Origin: Ignavibacteria bacterium
GTDB taxonomy: Bacteria; Bacteroidota; Ignavibacteria; Kapaibacteriales; UBA2268
DNA: 64,000 nucleotides
Direction: 5' to 3'
Assembly (NCBI GenBank): GCA_016844745.1
Contig: JAERMQ010000015.1
Coordinates: forward strand, 1-64,000
The notes under the pieces are model-generated. The model was not told where the DNA came from. It saw nothing but the letters and a program-made list of their open reading frames with translations, and ran no database searches. This document shows, in pieces, positions 49,676-60,093 of the stretch (position 1 is the stretch's first letter; every line of letters starts with the position of its first letter). The translations under genes and the position numbers were made by a program.

Positions 49676-51553
49676 TTATTTCTTTACAACTAACACAGGG
49701 ATATTAATGAGTCGCTGTACTTTATCCAGAGTTCTTCCAAATAATATGCTCATAATTCGATTATGACCATGCGAACCCATGACAAGCAGGTCTGCTTTTA
49801 ATTCATTAATAAGTTTGGGTAAAATCTGATTAGGGTTCCCGAAACCAAGTTGGACACTTACTGAATATCCTAAATTTTGCAGGTAAGAGGAGTATTCAAG
49901 CAGGTAATTCTTATCTTCACTGGTTTCAATATCGAGGATATCATATTGCATCATTCTTGCGCCGGCAGTTTCGACTACGTGAAGCAGGATATATTCAGCT
50001 TCCTTGCCGCCCTGGCTAACAGCCTGGTTAATAATTGCATCGTCCATGTTCGAGAAATCAACAGCAACGGCAATTCTCTTATAAGCGGCAGGTTTAACGA
50101 TAAGAATATCCTTCTGTGCGCCGTGAGGTGTGCCGAGAACAACGAGCTTGAACCGTTGGACCAAGGGTTCGAATGTTATGAAAAGAAGCAATGAGAAAAT
50201 GGCAATTGATAACGGTATAACAATAAAATAAATCCAAATTGGGGAAGGAGAACCTTGAATCCAATTGCTAATCTCATTCAACACCATTTTAATATTTAAT
50301 GAAACAATGATTCCTGCAGAGAGCCAAGCGAGAAGTTTTGTTTTTTTATTAATATAAAAGTCATTCATTATCATTTTGCTCGATACAAAGTGAATAAGTG
50401 GAATAACGGCAAAACCAAGCTGGAGGCTTAAAATAACCTGGCTTAAAATTAGTAATTTAGTTGTTGAACCCTCTCCCAATAATGAAATACAAATCACAGC
50501 CGGGATGATTGCCAATAAACGTGTAATCAAACGGCGCAACCATGGTTGGAGCCTTATGTTTAAATATCCCTCCATGACAATTTGTCCGGATAGTGTTCCT
50601 GTAAGTGTGGAACTTTGTCCGGCTGCAATCAGAGCCACAGCAAATAAAATCGGAGCTAATTCTGAACCAAGTAACGGAGCCAGCAACCTATGAGCATCCT
50701 TGATTTCCTGAACAAAGAAATTCCCTGTTGTATAGAATGTAGAAGCTGCAAGAATAAGGATAGCAGCATTAACGAATAAAGCCATATTCAACGCTATTGC
50801 AGAATCAATAAAATTGTATTTGATTGCTTGCTTTAATCCCTTTTTACTTCTATCAATGTTTCGTGTCTGAACAAGAGAAGAATGAAGATACAGATTATGC
50901 GGCATTACTGTTGCACCGATAATCCCTATTGCAATATATAATGCCTCTTCGGATGGCATATTCGGGATAATGTTTTTGAAAATATCTCCTACAACAGGCT
51001 GTGCGAAAATCATTTGAATAATAAAAGCTATACCGATTATACTGATTAAGCCAAGAATAAAAGCCTCTAATCTGCGCATACCTCGGTTCATCAAAAGCAT
51101 TATGATAAATGTATCCAGCACGGTTATTGATACGCCTGTTATCAAATCTAATCCGAAAAGTAAATTCAAGCCGATTGCCATTCCGAGAACTTCAGCCAAA
51201 TCTGTAGCTGCAATCGCTATTTCAGCAAAGAACCATAAAAAATAATTTACATACTTTGGATAATAAGCCCTTGACATTTGTGCAAGGTCTAATCCCTTAA
51301 CTATTCCCAACCTTGCAGAAAGACTTTGTACTAATAAAGCTATAAGATTGGACATTACAAGTACCCAAACTAATGAGTAACCGAATTTACTTCCGCCGGC
51401 TATATCGGTTGCCCAGTTTCCAGGGTCCATATATCCGACACTAACTAAATAGGCTGGTCCGATGAAAGCAAATAATTTCCTCCAGCTTCCGGTAACGTTT
51501 GTTGTATCAACCGAACTATTAATTTGTTCAAGGGATTTTCTAAAATGTTTCAT
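49676..51553 (-). CDS. Nramp-family divalent metal transporter fused to a C-terminal UspA domain
   Basis: VGYMDPGNWATDIAGGSKFGYSL, GATVMPHNLYLHSSLVQTR, AAGQSSTLTGTLSGQIVMEG; C-terminal YKRIAVAVDFSNMDDAIINQA...ADLLVMGSHGHNRIMSILFGRTLDKVQRLINIPVLVVKK. Confidence 0.93.
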   Translation of the reverse strand: MKHFRKSLEQINSSVDTTNVTGSWRKLFAFIGPAYLVSVGYMDPGNWATDIAGGSKFGYSLVWVLVMSNLIALLVQSLSARLGIVKGLDLAQMSRAYYPKYVNYFLWFFAEIAIAATDLAEVLGMAIGLNLLFGLDLITGVSITVLDTFIIMLLMNRGMRRLEAFILGLISIIGIAFIIQMIFAQPVVGDIFKNIIPNMPSEEALYIAIGIIGATVMPHNLYLHSSLVQTRNIDRSKKGLKQAIKYNFIDSAIALNMALFVNAAILILAASTFYTTGNFFVQEIKDAHRLLAPLLGSELAPILFAVALIAAGQSSTLTGTLSGQIVMEGYLNIRLQPWLRRLITRLLAIIPAVICISLLGEGSTTKLLILSQVILSLQLGFAVIPLIHFVSSKMIMNDFYINKKTKLLAWLSAGIIVSLNIKMVLNEISNWIQGSPSPIWIYFIVIPLSIAIFSLLLFITFEPLVQRFKLVVLGTPHGAQKDILIVKPAAYKRIAVAVDFSNMDDAIINQAVSQGGKEAEYILLHVVETAGARMMQYDILDIETSEDKNYLLEYSSYLQNLGYSVSVQLGFGNPNQILPKLINELKADLLVMGSHGHNRIMSILFGRTLDKVQRLINIPVLVVKK

Positions 51554-51671
51554 ACTATCATTAACAATAATTTAATATTTAGTCATGCCTAAATTATTAA
51601 TTTAATATATTTATCCTTAATAAACAAATAGATTTAATAATTTTAGATAATAATATAGGAATGTTTAAAAT

Positions 51672-53516
51672 TCAAATAAGGGAATTTCCGATCTGAATAT
51701 CGTATAATTTTTTATAAACGCCATTTTGGTTAAGTAAAGCAGTGTGGGAGCCGTGTTCAACTATATATCCGTTATCGAATACTAAAATTTCATCGCAATT
51801 GATAATAGTTGCCAAACGATGTGCAACAATTATTGCCGTTCTATCCTTCAAAGATTCGTTGATAGCATCCTGAACAACTCTTTCCGATTCGGAGTCAAGA
51901 GAAGAAGTGGCTTCGTCGAATATGAGTATCTCAGGATTACGTGCTAAAGCACGGGCAATTGAAATTCTCTGACGTTCTCCCCCGGATAAATTTAATCCGC
52001 GGTCACCTATTATTGTATCAAAACCTTGTGGTAAATTTGTTATAAAATTATATGCATTTGCAATACGGGCAGCGTTTAGAATCTCTTTATATGAAATTGA
52101 TAGGTCTCCAAAACGGATATTGTTGGTTACTGTGTCATTAAATAAAATACAATCCTGCGAAACTACTCCGAATTTTGAGCGATAAGATTCGATTGTCAAA
52201 TCCCTGATATTTACTCCATCAATGGTTATTTCCCCATCGATTGGGTCATAAAATCTGATGATTAAATCCAACATAGTGGATTTGCCACTGCCGCTTGCTC
52301 CAACGAATGCTACTTTTTTCGATTTTTCAATCCTAAAATTTATATTTTGTAATACCGGAGTATCGTTATAAGCAAAGTTCAAATTTTTGATTTCTATCTT
52401 ATCATTGAAGGATTTGCACTCTTTATCGCCCGATACAACTGTTTGCTCCCGCTCTAAAATTGTGAATACACGTTCGGAAGCAACAATTCCTCTTTGAAAT
52501 TGAGAAATTCCGTTTACGACGGTTCCAATTGGAGACATAATAGCAAATAATGCAAAAAGGAATGTCATCAAATCATCTGCTTTCATGATACCGTTTATAG
52601 TTTGTAAACCACCTATAAACAGGACTACGGTCAGGGCAACTATTGCAAATACTTCGTTAATTGAAGGAATTATTGAAATTATTTTGTTATACTTAAGGGC
52701 TGAACGAACATAAGATGCAGTATCTCTTGAAAAACGCTTATTCGAAACTTCCTCAGCATTGTAAGCTTTAAAAATGCGTATCCCGGATATCGTTTCCTGA
52801 AGCGCTGTCGTAAAATCCGCCATTGCAGACTGCATTCGGGATGCGTACCGCCGAAGGAATTTAATTCCTATCCTCATCAGCAAAAAGCTGATGATAGATG
52901 TACTAAAAGCGATTAAGGTTAAAAATGGCGATAGGGCAATTAATAAAAAAAGAAATAAAATAATCTGGATTGATTCGCGTAAAATCGTAACTAAGTTTGA
53001 TACTGTTGTGCTGTAAAGAATACCAACATCATTTGTTATTATCGATATTAAGGAGCCTTCCTTGCTGCGGTCGAAGAATTCAACGGATAACGAAGTTAGT
53101 TTTTTGAATACATTATCGCGAATTGATTTGATAATGCCTTCTTCTACCTTTGCCGTTGTGATTGAACCCGTATATTTGAATATATTTTTCAGGAGGAATA
53201 TGGCAATTATCAGTATGCTCAAATTGATTAGATTCCCTGACATATCGTTACTTCCCGAAACTAATCCGGAAATAAAATTATAAAAACCGTTTTTGATATT
53301 ATCTGCTGCAGAACCTGATGGAATCTGGGCAATGTCGATTTTTTGATAAAAAATAATCTGGAAAATCGGTTTTATCATTGCAATTGAAATGGCATTCAAA
53401 GCAGAAAAAATTGTATTCAATACTAATGCAAAAAACAGTAAACCTCCGAAAGGCTTTATGAATGGGGATAATCCACTCAGGACGTATATTACTTTATTTT
53501 TTTTATTCAATAACAT
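51672..53516 (-). CDS. ABC exporter (MsbA-like, TMD-NBD)
   Basis: Walker A GASGSGKST, signature LSGGERQRISIARAL, Walker B ILIFDEATSSLD. Confidence 0.93.
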   Translation of the reverse strand: MLLNKKNKVIYVLSGLSPFIKPFGGLLFFALVLNTIFSALNAISIAMIKPIFQIIFYQKIDIAQIPSGSAADNIKNGFYNFISGLVSGSNDMSGNLINLSILIIAIFLLKNIFKYTGSITTAKVEEGIIKSIRDNVFKKLTSLSVEFFDRSKEGSLISIITNDVGILYSTTVSNLVTILRESIQIILFLFLLIALSPFLTLIAFSTSIISFLLMRIGIKFLRRYASRMQSAMADFTTALQETISGIRIFKAYNAEEVSNKRFSRDTASYVRSALKYNKIISIIPSINEVFAIVALTVVLFIGGLQTINGIMKADDLMTFLFALFAIMSPIGTVVNGISQFQRGIVASERVFTILEREQTVVSGDKECKSFNDKIEIKNLNFAYNDTPVLQNINFRIEKSKKVAFVGASGSGKSTMLDLIIRFYDPIDGEITIDGVNIRDLTIESYRSKFGVVSQDCILFNDTVTNNIRFGDLSISYKEILNAARIANAYNFITNLPQGFDTIIGDRGLNLSGGERQRISIARALARNPEILIFDEATSSLDSESERVVQDAINESLKDRTAIIVAHRLATIINCDEILVFDNGYIVEHGSHTALLNQNGVYKKLYDIQIGNSLI

Positions 53517-53546
53517 ATTGCAAAATTACTATTCGTTCTTTAAATA

Positions 53547-53606
53547 TTCAGAATGACATTCTTCCCATTATCTATGTTTTCACACAACCTCGAATGCAGG
53601 AATGAC
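53547..53606. repeat. Right-half remnant of nested composite (F4-F3-F2 right arms in order)
   Basis: TTCAGAATGACATTCTT...TTTTCACACAACCTCGAATGCAGGAATGAC. Confidence 0.8.
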
Positions 53607-53627
53607 ACTACTTGATTATTATTCAAT

Positions 53628-54698
53628 TTATTTAATTTCATAACCTCTGCCAAATACCGGTAAAATGAATTCGGAATTGTAGATTTCTTCATTATGCAAT
53701 ACTCTTTCCAATTCCAATGGCGCTTCATCCTGTTCATCGGAAAATTGTGCAAAGGTACCGAAATGCATGGCAAAGCTAACCTTCGATTGCAGAATTTTGT
53801 GTGCTGTTGCCGCATCAGATGGGGACATGTGGATTTCCTTCATAAACCATTCAGGATTTATTGGACCGATTGGCAGCAATGATACAGCCTGTGGTCCGAA
53901 TTTATCGAATATCCGGCGGAAGTGTATTCCGAACCCGGTATCGCCTGCAAAGAAAATAGGTCCCTTTTTCGAATTGATGACGAACCCACCCCAAAGAGTT
54001 TTCCTGGTGTCGCATATTCCGCGCATTGATATATGCTTTGCCGGAACAAGTGTTATTGGTAATTTTTCCCGGATTGAATAGTTCTGCCACCAATCCAATT
54101 CAATAACATTATAAATATCATTTTGCTCCAAAAATACCTTATTTCCAAGAGGAACAATAAATAATGGATTGAACTTTGCCTTCAGCTTTTCGATAGTAGG
54201 CAAATCCAGATGGTCGTAGTGATTATGGCTAATTAATACAACATCTATATTTGGCAAATCATCAAAATGAATTCCGACTGAATGCATTCTTTTCCAAGAT
54301 GGCCATGAGAGGGGTCCAACACTTTCCGACCATATTGGGTCGGTAAGAATATTAAAGCTATCCGTTTGAATTAAAAATGAAGCGTGATTAACGAATGTTA
54401 CTTTGATTTTACCAATACCTATGTGTTCCTCCGGAGCTGAACCTGGTAATAAATCAAGTGAATCCTTCCATAAATAATGAGGTCTGGTTAGAAAGAATTT
54501 TGGAAGGGAAAATAGATTACGTTCGGTATTATTAATCGAATCTAAATTGTAAAATGACTCCCCGTTGAAATGGTCTGATACCGGTCCCTTATAAGGCGGA
54601 ACCGAGAATGTGCAACATCCAACTAAAGATAACAATGCGAAAAAAGATAAATATTTGTTTTTTATCAAATCAATAACGCCGGATTTTGGGAACATCAA
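53628..54698 (-). CDS. MBL-fold hydrolase, N-acyl-phosphatidylethanolamine phospholipase D-like lipoprotein
   Basis: VTFVNHASFLIQTDSFNILTDPIWSE, LISHNHYDHLDLPTI, FFAGDTGFGIHFRRIFDKFGP, ALLPIG-like VSLLPIGPINPEWFMKEIHMSP. Confidence 0.9.
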   Translation of the reverse strand: MMFPKSGVIDLIKNKYLSFFALLSLVGCCTFSVPPYKGPVSDHFNGESFYNLDSINNTERNLFSLPKFFLTRPHYLWKDSLDLLPGSAPEEHIGIGKIKVTFVNHASFLIQTDSFNILTDPIWSESVGPLSWPSWKRMHSVGIHFDDLPNIDVVLISHNHYDHLDLPTIEKLKAKFNPLFIVPLGNKVFLEQNDIYNVIELDWWQNYSIREKLPITLVPAKHISMRGICDTRKTLWGGFVINSKKGPIFFAGDTGFGIHFRRIFDKFGPQAVSLLPIGPINPEWFMKEIHMSPSDAATAHKILQSKVSFAMHFGTFAQFSDEQDEAPLELERVLHNEEIYNSEFILPVFGRGYEIK

Positions 54699-54702
54699 CT
54701 AC

Positions 54703-55209
54703 CTATTTCGAAATCTTTTTGATTTGCTCGTACAGAACCTTCTCATCCCCATCGGCAAAACCGTTATGTTCCCAGACTATTTCGCCTTTTCCGTTGCAGA
54801 GAAATGTATGAGGTGGATTATTGACGTTCATGGCACGTTTGAAATCGCTGTTTTCATCAAGGTAGATATCGTAAGTCCATCCCTTGCCATTAATGAGAGG
54901 GGCTACCTTTTTGCTATTCCGTGAATCATCTATAGATACGGCAATGAATTTCACTCCCGTTTCTTTTTGCCATTTCGGATATAAATCCTTAATTACATTT
55001 AGTTCGTGAATACAAGGCTTGCACCAGGTTGCCCAGAAATCTATAACGAATGGTTTGCCGTCATTTGAAAAATTCTTTGTATCTATTGTTTCGCCTTTTA
55101 GGTTCTTAACTTTAGCCGAAGGAATTTTTTTACTTCCAGAAATTCCGGATTGTAAAAATAAAACCGATATGATTGTTATAAAGATAGCTGCCAGGATTGT
55201 TTTTTTCAT
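54703..55209 (-). CDS. Exported TlpA-like thioredoxin
   Basis: FVIDFWATWCKPCIHELNVIKDLYPKW. Confidence 0.9.
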   Translation of the reverse strand: MKKTILAAIFITIISVLFLQSGISGSKKIPSAKVKNLKGETIDTKNFSNDGKPFVIDFWATWCKPCIHELNVIKDLYPKWQKETGVKFIAVSIDDSRNSKKVAPLINGKGWTYDIYLDENSDFKRAMNVNNPPHTFLCNGKGEIVWEHNGFADGDEKVLYEQIKKISK

Positions 55210-55302
55210 AAACCACCAATATTTTCATTCAAAAAATAATTTTTTTCACAATACTACGTTATATTAACGAATTAGTTTTGTAAAACTTTTATTAATAATT
55301 TT

Positions 55303-56034
55303 ATGAAAAATAATATACTCATAATTTCCCTGGCGCTAATCACACTGACTCTTACTTCAATACCATTAAAAAGCCAGAGTCTGAAATTAGTATCAATTGA
55401 TTCGCTTGTCGAGCGGGAAACAATTGATGAAGAAGTAAAAGCTCATTACCAGTTGCAGAATATTTCTTCTTCCGAAAAATCTGTCTTATTGAATATAAAA
55501 GTAAAATCAATATCCGACGGACATCAATATCAATTTTGCTTTGGAGGGGTTTGTAAACTCCCACGCACAACAGATTTTTATGAAACAACCGATGTCTCAA
55601 TGAAGCCCGGAGAAATCACAGGGGATGATACTTATATGGTATTATTGCCATTTGGGGCAACCGGTACTACTTCACTTGAAGTAACTTATTATATCAAAGA
55701 TTCTCCAAATGATAAAATCACTTTTAATATTACTTATAAAATTGGTGTCACTTCAGCAAAAGAGGAATTATCAGGTTTGGAATTGGAACCTGTCATTTCG
55801 CCCAACCCAGCAAGGGATTATGCTATTCTGAAATTGAATAATTTTTTGAATACATCAAATTATTCAGTTAGAATTTTCGATTTAAGTGGTAAAATTCTAA
55901 CCGAGTCATTTATACCGGCATCTCAAAGTGAGGTTAAACTTGATTTGGCGAACCTTTCGGAAGGTAGTTATTTAGTAGGTATTATTTCTGAGAATAAATC
56001 AATTATCTCAAGAAAATTTCAGGTTATAAGATAA
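55303..56034 (+). CDS. Secreted protein with T9SS C-terminal sorting domain
   Basis: Signal peptide; LEPVISPNPARDYAILKLNNFLNTSNYSVRIFDLSGKILTE...LANLSEGSYLVGIISENKSIISRKFQVIR. Confidence 0.8.
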   Translation: MKNNILIISLALITLTLTSIPLKSQSLKLVSIDSLVERETIDEEVKAHYQLQNISSSEKSVLLNIKVKSISDGHQYQFCFGGVCKLPRTTDFYETTDVSMKPGEITGDDTYMVLLPFGATGTTSLEVTYYIKDSPNDKITFNITYKIGVTSAKEELSGLELEPVISPNPARDYAILKLNNFLNTSNYSVRIFDLSGKILTESFIPASQSEVKLDLANLSEGSYLVGIISENKSIISRKFQVIR

Positions 56035-56090
56035 TGGGTTTATATATAAGATTTTTTATTAGTTGTTAGGACAATTATTGAAAAAAAGAA

Positions 56091-56195
56091 AGAATGTCAT
56101 TCTGAACGAAGTAAAGAATCCACTCTCAATACTATTTTCTGGATTCTTCACTTCGTTCAGAATGACATTCATCTTGTCTTTTGAACCAGCCTCGA
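56091..56195. repeat. F4 palindrome with flanking F3/F2 arm remnant
   Basis: AGAATGTCATTCTGAACGAAGTAAAGAATCC...GGATTCTTCACTTCGTTCAGAATGACATTC, then ...TCTTTTGAACCAGCCTCG. Confidence 0.85.
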
Positions 56196-56207
56196 TTATT
56201 AAATTTA

Positions 56208-56387
56208 TTAAGCAAAATCCATATCAAGAGAAAATCTTTTCATCGGACGTTTCCGTAATCTATAATCAGGAAGGGCATTTATACGGTAAACGATAGGATT
56301 AGGCCTTTGGAATGAAGGCAATTTCCCATCAAGGGATAAAGTAGCGAATGTGAACGCTATTATTGCCGATAGAAATAACTTTTTCAT
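56208..56387 (-). CDS. Small exported basic protein (59 aa), absent from the ORF track
   Basis: ATG-to-TAA: MKKLFLSAIIAFTFATLSLDGKLPSFQRPNPIVYRINALPDYRLRKRPMKRFSLDMDFA*; N-terminal signal-peptide-like segment. Confidence 0.45.
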   Translation of the reverse strand: MKKLFLSAIIAFTFATLSLDGKLPSFQRPNPIVYRINALPDYRLRKRPMKRFSLDMDFA

Positions 56388-56421
56388 AATTTAAATTACA
56401 AATATTTATTAAAGAAACAAA

Positions 56422-57261
56422 ATGACCATACTACAGGCAATTTTATTAGGTATTCTGCAAGGCTTAACCGAATTCCTGCCAATCAGCAGCACAGCTCATT
56501 TAACTTTAGCAGGAAAATATCTGGGGCTGATTGACCCGGCTCATCCCGAAGCATGGACGGCATTTATAGCCACAATCCAACTTGGTACCATGCTTGCAGT
56601 TATTTTTTATTTTGCCAACGAAATACGTGAAATTGCCTCAGCCTTTACTTCCGAAAATTTTACTAAAAGAAAACAACCGTTCAAAATACAAAGCCAAAAT
56701 TCTAAAATGGGGTGGTATGTTATTCTTGGTACAATCCCGGTCGTCATAGTAGGTTTGTTATTGAGTAAGGTGATTGAAGGCGGCTTGACGAAGAGTTTGC
56801 CTGTAATAGCAACAAGCTTGATTGTACTTGGACTATTGCTTGCTTTAGCAGAAAAAACAGCAAAATTCACGAAAAAGTATAATTCTATTAAATTGAAAGA
56901 TGCATTATTGATAGGATTAGCTCAATGCTTAGCTTTAATACCCGGTGCTTCGCGTTCCGGAACGACTATAACAGCGGGATTATTTCTTGGATTAGAGCGG
57001 GAATCGGCAGCAAGATTTTCATTTTTACTGAGCATTCCGGCAGTATTTGCCAGCGGGATTTATGAATTTTACAAAACAAGGCATTTTTTAATGGCTAATA
57101 GCGGTTTAGCATTGGTTGTTGCTACGGTTGTATCAGCATTAAGCGGGTATATTGCGATTGCATTCCTACTGAGATATTTGAGAACAAGAACATCCTATAT
57201 CTTTGTAATATATAGGATATTGCTGGGTGTTGCCATTTTAGGAGCATTTATTTTGCTTTGA
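56422..57261 (+). CDS. uppP: Undecaprenyl-diphosphate phosphatase
   Basis: LQAILLGILQGLTEFLPISSTAHL and LIPGASRSGTTITAGLFLGLERESAARFSFLLSIPAV. Confidence 0.95.
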   Translation: MTILQAILLGILQGLTEFLPISSTAHLTLAGKYLGLIDPAHPEAWTAFIATIQLGTMLAVIFYFANEIREIASAFTSENFTKRKQPFKIQSQNSKMGWYVILGTIPVVIVGLLLSKVIEGGLTKSLPVIATSLIVLGLLLALAEKTAKFTKKYNSIKLKDALLIGLAQCLALIPGASRSGTTITAGLFLGLERESAARFSFLLSIPAVFASGIYEFYKTRHFLMANSGLALVVATVVSALSGYIAIAFLLRYLRTRTSYIFVIYRILLGVAILGAFILL

Positions 57262-57684
57262 AAGTTTCTGTTTCAATTTGCAATTATATTATTTTTAAGA
57301 TAATTACCCCATTCCGATTAAAATCCGAGATATTTAACTTATTAAATAGGATTTATTTTGATTTTAGTAGCTACTTGCATTCTCCCTTTTCCAACAAACA
57401 AGATTACAAAATAAATTATTAATTTGAAAAATGTCTTTAATCATATTAATAATTTATATATTACCAATGATATATAAGAAAATATATTATTAAAATTTAA
57501 TAACTATTTCATAAGTATAAATATTATATTGTTTAATTTTACCTAAAATTTAGATAAGTCATTTTGAAATTAATAATTCAGTTCTTGAGAATATTTTTGT
57601 TATTTCGTAATTTTGCATTTGTTAGTTATTACATTCGGGTATTGAATGTTTTTGAAATTTTTAAAAGTAAAAAAGAAAGTTAAA

Positions 57685-58962
57685 ATGCATTTTATAGTTG
57701 TAGGAACAAATTTTAAAACAGCCGATGTTGTAAACCGTGAAAAATTTCACTTCTCAAAAGAAAGTTTACCGGAAGCATTAGCAAATCTGAATAAAAGAAA
57801 ATCGATACAGGGCAGCGTTATACTTTCAACATGTAACCGTGTTGAAATTTACGCTTCAGTCGATAATGTAGATAACGGATTCAATGATATAATTAATTTT
57901 ATGAGTTCTTATCATAACATTCCTCCCGATGATATTAATCCCCTCGTTTATAAGAAGAATTGTCATGAAGCTGTATTTCATTTATTAAAGGTTGCTTCAA
58001 GTCTGGATTCAATGGTAATCGGGGAATATGAAATCCAGGGTCAGGTAAGGGATTCATATAATTATGCCCAGGAAAATAATGCTACCAATGGTTTACTCAA
58101 CAAATTATTTCAGGCAGCTATACAAACAGGCAAAAAGGTTCGCTCTGAAACAAAAATAGGCGAGGGAACCGTATCGGTTGCCAATATGGCGCTTGATATT
58201 ACTAAGAAATATTACGGTTCGAAGGATTGCTTCAATTTATTGATAATCGGTGCAGGTAAAATGGCATCACTAACGGCGTCGAATTTCCGTAATCATTTTG
58301 CTAACTGCAACGTTTGCGTTACAAATAGAACACAGAGCAATGCAATAGCTTTTGCCCAAAAATATTTCTCAGATGTTATTGATTATGAAAATCGTTACAA
58401 CGAAATTGCCAACAGTGATGTAATCGTAGTATCTACCAGTTCGGAAAATTATGTAGTTTCCTCACAGGAATTAAGCCAATTAGTTAATGGAAACAAAACA
58501 AAGAAAAGATTATTTATTGACCTTTCAATTCCGAGAAATATTGCTCCCGGAATTGGAGAAATACCGAATTGTAAATTATTTTCGATTGACGACATAAATA
58601 AAATAATCGAAACCAATCTGGGTAGAAGAGCCGAGGAAATCGAAAGCGCTCATAAAATTATCAATGAAGTTGCAGAAGAATATTTCGAATGGTATATGAA
58701 GCAATCCATTATGCCTACAATGATGGCTATTAAAAATCAAATGGGTATAATCAAGGATAGAACAATTGCTTCGTATGATTCATTCTATAAGAATCTTGAA
58801 GAAAAGCAAGCTACAACAGTTAGTGAAATGCTTGATTCTTATGCAGATAAAATCATTCGTGTAATAATGAAAAATATCCGCCGGGCAGCCACCAAAGAAG
58901 AATTAATTTCGATTACCAATACTTTAAAAGATACTCTTACTCTTGATATAAATAATGAATGA
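57685..58962 (+). CDS. hemA: Glutamyl-tRNA reductase
   Basis: STCNRVEIYA, VASSLDSMVIGEYEIQGQVRDSY, LLIIGAGKMASLTASNF. The track start is 57646; the start is more likely MHFIVVGTNFK at 57685. Confidence 0.95.
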   Translation: MHFIVVGTNFKTADVVNREKFHFSKESLPEALANLNKRKSIQGSVILSTCNRVEIYASVDNVDNGFNDIINFMSSYHNIPPDDINPLVYKKNCHEAVFHLLKVASSLDSMVIGEYEIQGQVRDSYNYAQENNATNGLLNKLFQAAIQTGKKVRSETKIGEGTVSVANMALDITKKYYGSKDCFNLLIIGAGKMASLTASNFRNHFANCNVCVTNRTQSNAIAFAQKYFSDVIDYENRYNEIANSDVIVVSTSSENYVVSSQELSQLVNGNKTKKRLFIDLSIPRNIAPGIGEIPNCKLFSIDDINKIIETNLGRRAEEIESAHKIINEVAEEYFEWYMKQSIMPTMMAIKNQMGIIKDRTIASYDSFYKNLEEKQATTVSEMLDSYADKIIRVIMKNIRRAATKEELISITNTLKDTLTLDINNE

Positions 58963-59003
58963 TAAATTATGAATGCTGAATGCTGAATTATGAATGCTGA
59001 ATT

Positions 59004-59936
59004 ATGAATGATAATTTTAAAAAGAAATATATTGTTGCAACAAGGCCAAGTCTTTTAGCATTTACACAGACTGAACAGACTGTAAATAAACTTAGAGAAA
59101 AAAATCCCGATTGCGAATTCGAAATAATCAAATTCAGCACCCATGGCGATAAAGTAACAGATAAACCTTTAACGGAATTCGGAGGTACCGGTGTATTTGT
59201 AAAAGAATTGGAAAATGCTATCCTCGAAGGCAAGGCTGATTTTGCAATACATAGCCTGAAAGATGTACCCAGCGACCAACCTTCAGGATTAATATTAGCC
59301 TGCTTTCCAAAAAGGGAAGACCCAAGGGATATTGTTTTAACTAAATCATGTAAATCTCTTATAGAATTAGATGATAATTGTATTATTGGGACAGGAAGTC
59401 CCCGTCGTATCGTACAAATTGCCCAATTTAAACCTAATGCTAAATTCAAGGATTTAAGAGGTAATATTGATACTCGTCTTAAAAAGTTGCATGAAGAAGA
59501 TTACGATGCTATAGTTTTGGCGGCAGCAGGTATGAAAAGACTTGGTAAGGAAATTCCACACAATGCATATTTACCTGTTGAAGGGTTTGTGCCTGCAATA
59601 GGACAGGGCATAATCGGAATCGAGTGTAAATCGGATGATTATGAAACAATTGAAATGCTGAGAACAATAAATTCTAATGAATCTGAGTTGGCAGCGCGTG
59701 CTGAAAGAAGTTTCATGAAAACAATTGGCGGCGGATGCAAATTCCCATTAGCAGCTTATGCTACGATAAATGATAATATTCTTACATTATCGGTAATGCT
59801 TGGAAATCATATTACTTATTTAATCCATAAGGAAACCGCAAGTTCGGAACTTAGCATATCCGAACAATTAGGTATCGACCTGGCAATGAAAATTAAAGCC
59901 ATAGCAGGCGATTTAGGTATAACGTTAAACATTTAG
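59004..59936 (+). CDS. hemC: Porphobilinogen deaminase (hydroxymethylbilane synthase)
   Basis: FVKELENAILEGKADFAIHSLKDVPSDQPSGL, GTGSPRRIVQIAQFKPNAKFKDLRGNIDTRLKKL, GGGCKFPLAAYA. Confidence 0.96.
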   Translation: MNDNFKKKYIVATRPSLLAFTQTEQTVNKLREKNPDCEFEIIKFSTHGDKVTDKPLTEFGGTGVFVKELENAILEGKADFAIHSLKDVPSDQPSGLILACFPKREDPRDIVLTKSCKSLIELDDNCIIGTGSPRRIVQIAQFKPNAKFKDLRGNIDTRLKKLHEEDYDAIVLAAAGMKRLGKEIPHNAYLPVEGFVPAIGQGIIGIECKSDDYETIEMLRTINSNESELAARAERSFMKTIGGGCKFPLAAYATINDNILTLSVMLGNHITYLIHKETASSELSISEQLGIDLAMKIKAIAGDLGITLNI

Positions 59937-59952
59937 GATTGAAGTTAAGGTG

Positions 59953-60044
59953 GGTTCTAAAAATTCAATTTAGACTGTCATTCTGAGCGAAGCGAAGAAT
60001 CTATCTTGTTGATTTTAAAGAAGACTGGATTCTTCGCTTCGCTC
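59953..60044. repeat. F1 left arm + F4-variant palindrome
   Basis: GGTTCTAAAAATT...GTCATTCTGAGCGAAGCGAAGAATC...GGATTCTTCGCTTCGCTC. Confidence 0.8.
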
Positions 60045-60093
60045 TTAAATTTTTTCTTTACAAACTTTATTAACTTTCAACTTTAATTTAGTA

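Noticed and set aside
56063-56296. ORF MLGQLLKKRKNVILNEVKNPLSILFSGFFTSFRMTFILSFEPAS...
   Set aside because: Typical read-through of the F4 repeat (VILNEVKNP...FFTSFRMT); the opposite strand holds a better small-ORF candidate.
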